Assembly: GCA_030849065.1 (NCBI GenBank)
Contig: JASAON010001328.1
Location: 1-13,451, forward strand
Source of the DNA: Jaenimonas drosophilae
Lineage: Eukaryota > Euglenozoa > Kinetoplastea > Trypanosomatida > Trypanosomatidae
Length of the DNA: 13,451 nucleotides
Reading direction: 5' to 3'
Part shown: piece after piece, positions 7,903 to 13,451 of the stretch
How positions within the stretch are numbered: position 1 is the first letter of the stretch
Layout: each line of letters starts with the position of its first letter
The notes under the pieces: generated by a model
What the model was told of the DNA's origin: nothing
Databases searched by the model: none
The model's input: only the letters and a program-made list of their open reading frames with translations
Program-made: the position numbers and the translations under genes

Positions 7903-7938
7903 AGATTCGTAGAGGTGTACATACACAAGGTGGTCGTC

Positions 7939-10299
7939 ATGACTCAAGTTGCTACCACGAATGATGCGATGCCGCGTCCTACCCGCCGCACGGCGATGGA
8001 GGAGGCGGACGAACTGCGACCGGTCCGTGCTCGCTCACCGATGCCCGATCTCCTTCCACGAACGGTGGAGGACTTGGCGATGATGCGTACCTTTCAGCGG
8101 GAGGCCGAACAGGGCCGACGCTACGTTGCCCCTCGACGTGATCTGCCCCCACCTTACAAAAACGACGATGAGTGCGATGAGTTTGAGGATCAAACCATCG
8201 ACACAACAGTGGCCAATCTTCCCCCCAAGGCCTGTGTAGAGCTCAAGGATGGCCAGAAGGATGCCTCCACAGCCTTTGCCTACAAGCTTGGCGGCCCGTC
8301 GGCCGAGGGCGAGGTTCGCCCCGTCTTCAGCTGCGGCCACCTCTTCAAGATTGCCTGCCCGGATGGGGCCGTGTGCTTCTACAACGACTCGGACAAGTAC
8401 GAAATGCACGTGAAGTTGACCTTCCTCGCCCTCTCCTCTGTTGAGCTCAACGATCGGGCCGACATCTACGTCATCAGCAACAAGGAGTTTTCCGCCTCAC
8501 GGGTGGTTTACCCCGGCGAAACGACGGAGCTCATCCGTGCCAAGGCGGGCAAGTTCCGACTCTGTGCCAAGGCAGTTCCCCTCAACGATGAGCAGCGAGA
8601 TGCCCTCTACGGTGAGGTCAATGACCACGTGGCAGACGAGCTGTCCGTCATCGCCGCCGCCATTGGTGTGCGGGATCAGCAACTGGATGAGGAGAAGGTG
8701 CTGACTTACTGCGAGAGTCAGGGCCACCCCTACGTGGATGCCGACTTCCGGCCCTGCGACTACTCCCTCTACCGCCCTGACTTGGACCTCTACCTCCCTC
8801 GCTTCCTTCCATGGCACCGCCCGAGTACGTGGATTCCCGCGAGCCAGCAAAAGGAGGTGCGCATCTTCCGTCGCGATGTTCATCCCTCGCAGGTGACACA
8901 AGGCTCCATTGGAGATGCCTACCTCGTCTCTGCCTTGGCGCTCCTTGCAGAGCGCAAGATGCTTTTGCAGGACCTCTTCCGCCATCCCGTCAGCGCAGCC
9001 AACGGTAAGGCGGAGCGTGCGCTCGGCGCCTACTGGATCACCCTGAACTTCAACGGCTGGTGGCTGCCAATTCTGCTCGACGACTTTCTTCCATCAACTC
9101 GCGATGGACCCGAGTACGCCGTCTGCGGCACCGATCTCCGTCGTCTGTGGGTGCCGCTGCTGGAGAAGGCTTATGCCAAGGTGCACGGCAGCTACGCCAA
9201 CATCGCCAGCGGAGATGCCCTGGAGCCCTTGACGGAATTTACGGGATTCCCCATCTCTCGCTTCGACCGCATGTGGAGTGAGGCCCGTGAAGATGGCAGC
9301 ACCGCCCTCTTTGACGAGATGCAGTCCTACCACAAGCACAAGTACCTGCAGCTCCTTTGCACCCCCTCGAACGGGGCGGACTCCCTCAGCAATGCCCAAC
9401 CCGCCACAAGTGCCCCGACGAGTGAGATGGAGGCCAACTATCAGGCCAAGGGTCTGAAGCTTCATCACGGCTACAGCGTCGTTGACGTGCAGAGCTTCGA
9501 AGACCTCGACCTGCGTTTGCTGCGCTTGAGGAATCCGTGGGGAACGGGTGGAGAGTGGGATGGCGCGTGGAGCAAGACGGATCGCCGCTGGTCAAAGTTC
9601 ACCGCCGTGAAGGACGCCTGCTACGCCGCTGGCGGGGAGCCGTCCGACTTGGATGGCACCTTCTGGATGGAGTGGCAGACGGCACTGCAAATGTTCTGTG
9701 GCGGTGGCTGCTGCCATATTCGTGAGCCGTGGTACGACTACCGCATTCGTGGTGAGTTTGATCGGGCACTTCCGTCCGTGGTGCTCGAGATCCACGTGTC
9801 GCACCCCACCGAGGCCTTCCTTACCCTTGCACAGGAGGATGAGCGGGATGGTCCGAGCCTGGAGTACGACGCAATCCTCCTCACCGTCTACCGCCAAGAT
9901 GGCCGCAAAGCCCGTCTCGAGGCCACGAGTACCTCCTTGGTGGAGAAGCCCGACACCCGCCTGCAGTTCAATTTCTCTCGTGAAGTTGCACTACGCTACA
10001 CCTTCCGTCCAGAACACAGTCCCTACTACGTCATTCCACGCATACACAATGCGGCAGTGACGAAGCCCTACATTCTTGGTCTGCTCCCCGACACCTACGT
10101 TGGCAACGGCATTGCGGTGGAGTTCAAGAAGATGACGCGCGAGTGTAAGGCACTACAGAACCTTCCCAGTTTTATCCCGTCAACGACCATGTCCGATACG
10201 GCGGCGGAGTACCAGGTGAGGTCTGTTCGCCAGCCAATGGACTGCGTCGGCACCGAGCTCAAGGACGAGCGTCTCCGAGAGTTTGGCTTGGCTGAGTAG
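7939..10299 (+). CDS. Calpain-like pseudoprotease, copy 3 (786 aa)
   Basis: A calpain-family protein, the best-preserved fold of the three. A short N-terminus with an acidic DDECDEFED stretch leads to a DUF1935/SMP-like domain (about 112-202, with FYND at 147-150). The protease-like core (about 265-585) has YVDADFRP, QGSIGDAYLVSAL, GWW.PILLDDFLP, LW.PLLEKAYAKVHGSY, RLRNPWG and EWDGAWS, then FWMEW at 575-579. Domain III covers about 598-750, followed by AAEYQVR at 755-761. The oxyanion Gln321, Asn532 and the Trp-containing NPWG...W loop are intact, but the catalytic Cys is Ala327 and His is Tyr512, so peptide-bond cleavage is not expected. There are no EF-hands and no Met-Gly N-terminus. An open frame reaches an ATG at 7867, but a splice acceptor at 7901-7902 makes 7939 the likely start. 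The retained substrate-side loops suggest binding without cleavage; that is inference. Confidence 0.92.
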   Translation: MTQVATTNDAMPRPTRRTAMEEADELRPVRARSPMPDLLPRTVEDLAMMRTFQREAEQGRRYVAPRRDLPPPYKNDDECDEFEDQTIDTTVANLPPKACVELKDGQKDASTAFAYKLGGPSAEGEVRPVFSCGHLFKIACPDGAVCFYNDSDKYEMHVKLTFLALSSVELNDRADIYVISNKEFSASRVVYPGETTELIRAKAGKFRLCAKAVPLNDEQRDALYGEVNDHVADELSVIAAAIGVRDQQLDEEKVLTYCESQGHPYVDADFRPCDYSLYRPDLDLYLPRFLPWHRPSTWIPASQQKEVRIFRRDVHPSQVTQGSIGDAYLVSALALLAERKMLLQDLFRHPVSAANGKAERALGAYWITLNFNGWWLPILLDDFLPSTRDGPEYAVCGTDLRRLWVPLLEKAYAKVHGSYANIASGDALEPLTEFTGFPISRFDRMWSEAREDGSTALFDEMQSYHKHKYLQLLCTPSNGADSLSNAQPATSAPTSEMEANYQAKGLKLHHGYSVVDVQSFEDLDLRLLRLRNPWGTGGEWDGAWSKTDRRWSKFTAVKDACYAAGGEPSDLDGTFWMEWQTALQMFCGGGCCHIREPWYDYRIRGEFDRALPSVVLEIHVSHPTEAFLTLAQEDERDGPSLEYDAILLTVYRQDGRKARLEATSTSLVEKPDTRLQFNFSREVALRYTFRPEHSPYYVIPRIHNAAVTKPYILGLLPDTYVGNGIAVEFKKMTRECKALQNLPSFIPSTTMSDTAAEYQVRSVRQPMDCVGTELKDERLREFGLAE

Positions 10300-10808
10300 C
10301 ACCAGAATGACGGCGGACTGTGTTCGTTTTTATTTTCTTTGTTCTTTGCTAGATCGCTATTGATGGATGCAGTGCGACGCACCGGACACGCTTCTTCTCG
10401 TAGATTTGGTTTCCCTGTACATGTAGCTCATGGGCGGGTACTCCCCGCCACCTCTCAGCCTCTGCCACTGTGCGAGTACCTTCCACGCGGCACACAGAAG
10501 TGGATGGAGCTGACCTATGATGTTTGTGTTCCATCGCACACACCCAGATGGTCATGCGCTTGTTCGACTCACCGACTCCGCTCGTCCGCGCAACGGCTTT
10601 CTCACAGGATGGAGCCCTCTCTGAGCATACGTGATGCAACAACGTGCGGAACCAACGAAAACATACCTACTCTTCTTAATCCTTCCTCTTTTCTGTGACG
10701 TAGTTCGTTTATTCCATCAACTCATCATCTGATTCATCTTCATATCTACACTTCATCATCTGTGTTGGTGTTGTTCTTCACACAAACACACACGTCAGTT
10801 CCTGGTCC
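10300..10808 (+). other. Intergenic region between the calpain-like array and the transporter array
   Basis: 509 bp of non-coding sequence: the 3' UTR of calpain-like copy 3 with a T-rich run near 10325-10350, then the acceptor-linked tract at 10669-10703 and a 105-nt leader without ATG. The small ORFs inside show no protein-like features. I see no RNA gene or notable repeat. Confidence 0.7.
10669..10703 (+). promoter_or_regulatory. Likely trans-splice acceptor for transporter copy 1
   Basis: A CT-rich tract (10669-10696) is followed by the AG at 10702-10703. The 105-nt leader to 10808 has no ATG, which makes 10809 the first start codon. Confidence 0.55.
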
Positions 10809-12110
10809 ATGTCTTCCGACACCAACCAGATCCCCAATTGGGACTACGACGCCCCTGATTGCGACGGCGTTGAAGGCCTCCAGCAGCCCTTCGATGACGT
10901 CTCTCGCCCATCCTACGCGTCTCCCGTCAAGTCTTCCACCGCTCAGCTGCCATGTGAGGCAGAGATTGAGCGGCGCGATGCAGAGCGCGCGGAGCGCGTG
11001 CGTCGTCGCCGCGAGGGAGGCAACGCTGTTCAGCGGTGCTTGGGAAAGGTCGTTCCCTACGGGGGTATCATGTCCTCGGGCTTCAACCTGGCAAGCTCCT
11101 CCATTGGCGCTGGTATCATCTCCCTTCCCTCAGCTTTTGCCACATCAGGACTTATCATGTCTTTGATTTTGATGATCATCATCGCCGCCCTCACCATCTA
11201 CTCCTACACCCTCCTCGGGATTGCTGGAGAAAAGACAGGCTTGCGCAGCTACGAACAAATCGTGCGCGTGCTGATGGGCCGTGGTGCTGACTACTTCCTT
11301 GCATTTTGCTTGTGGTTTCTCAGTTTTGGTGCGGAGGTGTCCTATGTCATCTCCTTTTTTGATGTCCTCAAGGCCTTCTTGAACAACGCGGATGGCACTC
11401 CGCACTTCCTGCTCACCGATTCCGGCCAACGGTTCCTCATGTCGATGCTCTGGCTGGTGATCATGCTTCCACTCACCCTCCCCAAGGAGATCAACTCACT
11501 GCGATACTTCTCTGTCATTGCGATCTTTCTCATCATCATGTTTGTAATCTTCATGGTGATACATTGCATTCAGCACGACTTCGCAGGGAGTGGCACCATC
11601 ATCATGGTCCAAGGTGGCAACACGGGTGTGGAGGGCCTTTCGATCTTCACGTTCGCATTCATNACAGGCATCTCTGCTCTCAACATGTACAACCCCATTG
11701 CGGATCCGAAGATGGGTGTTGCGTACGCGGGAATCATGTTGAAGCTCTGCGTTGGGTATGGCATGCACATGATCCCTGTGCGTGAGGCCATCTACCATGT
11801 CTGCCAGACTGACAGCCGTACTATTCCATTCTGGAAGCATGCGATTTGCGTTGTTTCTATGGCGACGCTGTCGTTGTTGGGTGGCCTCTTCATCCCCAAC
11901 ATCAACGTGGTCTTTGGTCTTGTTGGTGGCTTCTCTGGAGGTTTTATTGGCTTCATCTTCCCTGCGTTGATGTTCATGTACAGTGGTGGTTTCGGCTGGA
12001 GGTCATCAGGATGGTTCCACTACATTGGCGCATATTGTCTGCTGTTCATGGGTGTTGTGGGCGTTGTCTTCGGCACTGGTGCTGCCATTTATGGTGAGGC
12101 AACGCGTTGA
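10809..12110 (+). CDS. Amino acid transporter, AAAP family, copy 1, with an internal gap (433 aa as written)
   Basis: A multi-spanning permease of the kinetoplastid AAAP (amino acid/auxin permease) family, expected in the plasma membrane or an internal membrane; the substrate cannot be told from sequence. A hydrophilic N-terminus ends in a charged helix (residues 53-69, ERRDAERAERVRRRRE). Membrane segments follow at about 88-112 (GFNLASSSIGAGIISLP, typical first helix), 113-137, 162-185, 209-226, 233-254, a cut-short segment 274-285, then 302-323, 345-362, 367-391 and 403-428. Codon 285 is ATN (ambiguous base 11663), so the residue is Ile or Met. At this point the usual remainder of helix 6 and all of helix 7, roughly 45-50 residues in family members as I recall them, are missing and the frame continues in the loop before the next helix. 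With the gap the protein would be short and probably non-functional unless the gap is an assembly artefact. Copy 2 follows 915 bp downstream. Confidence 0.88.
   Translation: MSSDTNQIPNWDYDAPDCDGVEGLQQPFDDVSRPSYASPVKSSTAQLPCEAEIERRDAERAERVRRRREGGNAVQRCLGKVVPYGGIMSSGFNLASSSIGAGIISLPSAFATSGLIMSLILMIIIAALTIYSYTLLGIAGEKTGLRSYEQIVRVLMGRGADYFLAFCLWFLSFGAEVSYVISFFDVLKAFLNNADGTPHFLLTDSGQRFLMSMLWLVIMLPLTLPKEINSLRYFSVIAIFLIIMFVIFMVIHCIQHDFAGSGTIIMVQGGNTGVEGLSIFTFAFXTGISALNMYNPIADPKMGVAYAGIMLKLCVGYGMHMIPVREAIYHVCQTDSRTIPFWKHAICVVSMATLSLLGGLFIPNINVVFGLVGGFSGGFIGFIFPALMFMYSGGFGWRSSGWFHYIGAYCLLFMGVVGVVFGTGAAIYGEATR
11663..11663. other. Ambiguous base (N) at an apparent internal deletion
   Basis: The only non-ACGT base in the window. 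It is the third base of codon 285 of transporter copy 1, exactly where about 45-50 expected residues are missing. It may mark a join of reads or contigs rather than a simple miscall. Confidence 0.95.
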
Positions 12111-12567
12111 CGCCATCGGCGTCGGAACGGTTTATTTCATTTGTTCTTTTTACGGGGCAGAGAGTGGGAGGTGTCACATGGACACAAGGCTTTATGGAGT
12201 GTGTCTTGGACGACTCTCGTTTCTCATGCGCTTCCCGTGAGGATCTTGATGCGCTTTTTGCGGCTATGGACGATCGTGGCAGCGCGTCGAGTGATCAATA
12301 CGTGTGGGAATGCCCCATTGTTTCGACCATCTTTGTTTAGCACTGTTGCTTGTTTTTTTTTTTGCTCCTTTGAGATGGCGAGTGGCTGTTGTTGTACATC
12401 CTTTTTTTTTCGCTAGTTTGAGAGCGAGCACCGGATTCCATTTGGCTATTGTGCTTCACCTTCGTTTGCCATCTCCATATTCGCACTCTCAGTATCCCTA
12501 TACTCCATACTAAGGACGCATATCGTGTTGATGCGTAGCTGAGGGTAACGAGAGAGGAGTGTGCGGC

Positions 12568-12584
12568 ATGAAGTACTACTTCAT
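12568..12584. repeat. Perfect 17-base inverted repeat
   Basis: ATGAAGTA, one central C, then TACTTCAT: two exact 8-base arms, able to form a 7-bp hairpin with a 3-base loop. A further CTTCATG copy lies at 12591-12597. It probably sits in a 3' UTR or spacer; no function is established. Confidence 0.5.
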
Positions 12585-12925
12585 CACACACTTCATGGCG
12601 GCAGAACGTGGAGTCCAGCAGTGCATCATGGTGTGGCGGATCTTTTTATGTATTCCGTACACCACTTCATTCCATACATGTCAGTTTTTCTACGTTCATT
12701 TGTTGTTGCGGGGTACTTTGGATGACGCACGCGGTTCCATTCCGTAGCCGCATCGATGGGACGGGGCTTTCCTGGAACAGGCACTTTAGGAGAAGTATAT
12801 TGAACTTCTTCCTCCATAGGGTGCCTTCAGGAATTCTCTGTTCTGCCTTCTGATCTCAAGTGCGTGCAACACGTTTCCATTGGCTCATTGAAGAGAGTGC
12901 CCAGTAAACATACGCTGATGAAACT

Positions 12926-12957
12926 GGTTCTTTTTCCTTATCTTTCTTTGTTCACAG
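12926..12957 (+). promoter_or_regulatory. Likely trans-splice acceptor for transporter copy 2
   Basis: A clean pyrimidine tract (TGGTTCTTTTTCCTTATC and onward) ends in CACAG, with AG at 12956-12957. The 68-nt leader to 13025 has no ATG, so 13026 is the first start. Confidence 0.65.
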
Positions 12958-13025
12958 CACCAACACGCTTGTACATACCCACAAGGACAACATTTTCTCA
13001 ACAACTTTCATTGGAGCAGCTCAAG

Positions 13026-13451
13026 ATGACGAACCAGACCAACTCAACACACCACGCCAGTTCTGACCAGGACCATGCCACTGATGTTCTCCCCATGCGT
13101 GGGGTGCAGCTTGGCAACACAGACGACATTGACCGAGACAAGCGGTACCCGCACATGATGCTCGATGCAGACATTGAACGAAAAGATGCCGAGCGTGCAG
13201 AACGTGTTCGTCGTCGCCGTGAAGAGGCCAACGGCTTCCAGCGCTTCTTCGGCAAGTTTGTTCCCTACGGAGGTATCATGTCCTCGGGCTTCAACCTGGC
13301 AAGCTCCTCCATTGGCGCTGGTATCATCTCTCTTCCCTCAGCCTTTGCCACATCAGGACTTATCATGGCAATCTTCTACTTGGTTTTGGTTGGCTTCTTA
13401 ACCGTCTTTTCCTACGTGATGCTGGGCCATGCAGGTGCCAAAACTGGTCTT
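13026..13451 (+). CDS. Amino acid transporter, AAAP family, copy 2 (5' part, runs off the window)
   Basis: The first 142 codons are open from ATG 13026 to the right edge. A hydrophilic N-terminus contains the same charged motif as copy 1 (residues 50-66, IERKDAERAERVRRRRE), then VPYGG and the first membrane helix from residue 85 (GFNLASSSIGAGIISLP). The second helix (from about residue 110, AIFYLVLVGFLTVFSYVML) differs strongly from that of copy 1. The copies share a nearly identical 108-bp block across helix 1 but have diverged on both sides, so they are paralogues rather than a recent duplicate. Substrate is unknown; a different specificity from copy 1 is possible. Confidence 0.88.
   Translation, partial: MTNQTNSTHHASSDQDHATDVLPMRGVQLGNTDDIDRDKRYPHMMLDADIERKDAERAERVRRRREEANGFQRFFGKFVPYGGIMSSGFNLASSSIGAGIISLPSAFATSGLIMAIFYLVLVGFLTVFSYVMLGHAGAKTGL

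Larger units (their letters stand above)
7627..7938 (+). other. Intergenic spacer between calpain-like copies 2 and 3
   Basis: 312 bp with no gene. It contains a GT-rich microsatellite (7792-7821), CT-rich sequence near 7735-7750 and the acceptor-linked tract at 7868-7902. Nothing else stands out. Confidence 0.7.
12111..13025 (+). other. Intergenic region between transporter copies 1 and 2
   Basis: 915 bp without a recognisable gene. It holds two T-rich tracts each followed by AG (about 12345-12372 and 12401-12415) that could be cryptic acceptors or polyadenylation-guiding tracts for copy 1, a 17-base inverted repeat (12568-12584), and the acceptor-linked tract for copy 2 (12926-12957). Short ORFs here have no recognisable features. 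Confidence 0.65.

Noticed and set aside
7867..7938. Start of calpain-like copy 3 at ATG 7867 or 7897
   Set aside because: A pyrimidine tract and AG at 7901-7902 look like the splice acceptor, so these ATGs would not be in the mature mRNA; the extension (LSRCCCC) is just translated pyrimidine tract.
1862..10299. Active calpain proteases
   Set aside because: All three copies have replaced the catalytic Cys, and two of the three have replaced the His, so naming them as active peptidases would mislead.
12107..12340. A 77-codon frame just after transporter copy 1
   Set aside because: It starts with TTG overlapping the transporter stop, has no acceptor before it and no recognisable features; most likely 3' UTR.

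Overview
The window looks like a piece of a trypanosomatid (kinetoplastid protist) chromosome. All recognisable genes lie on the + strand and have no introns. They are separated by pyrimidine-rich intergenic stretches in which a polypyrimidine tract is followed by an AG dinucleotide shortly before the first ATG, as expected for polycistronic transcription resolved by spliced-leader trans-splicing. The protein families (kinetoplastid calpain-like proteins with the W-x-FYND module, and kinetoplastid AAAP amino acid transporters) point the same way. The genus cannot be fixed by eye; a Trypanosoma-type genome of moderate to high GC is the best guess.

Layout: (1) 1-94, C-terminal end of an unidentified upstream gene. 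(2) 95-1861, an unusually long intergenic region with several pyrimidine tracts, at least two plausible splice acceptors and small ORFs. (3) 1862-4756, 5080-7626 and 7939-10299, three tandem, diverged calpain-like genes (964, 848 and 786 aa). (4) 10809-12110, an amino acid transporter that lacks an internal block and has one ambiguous base at that point. (5) 13026 to the window end, the 5' part of a second, related transporter.

The three calpain-like proteins share one architecture: a variable N-terminus, a kinetoplastid DUF1935/SMP-type domain, a calpain protease-like core and a domain III-like C-terminal beta-sandwich, with no EF-hand region. In every copy the catalytic triad is broken, each time differently: Leu/Met/Cys, Ser/His/Gln and Ala/Tyr/Asn in place of Cys/His/Asn. 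The array is therefore best read as scaffold or regulatory pseudoproteases that kept the fold and lost the chemistry independently.

The two transporter copies share a 108-bp block that is nearly identical (105/108 by hand) inside otherwise diverged sequence, which suggests gene conversion within the array. I recall calpain and amino acid transporter genes being neighbours in other trypanosomatids too; this is from memory and not checked. I see no RNA genes, transposons, CRISPR arrays or convincing minus-strand genes. I do not see evidence of a wholly new system; the pseudoprotease array, the transporter deletion and the conversion tract are the points most worth following.
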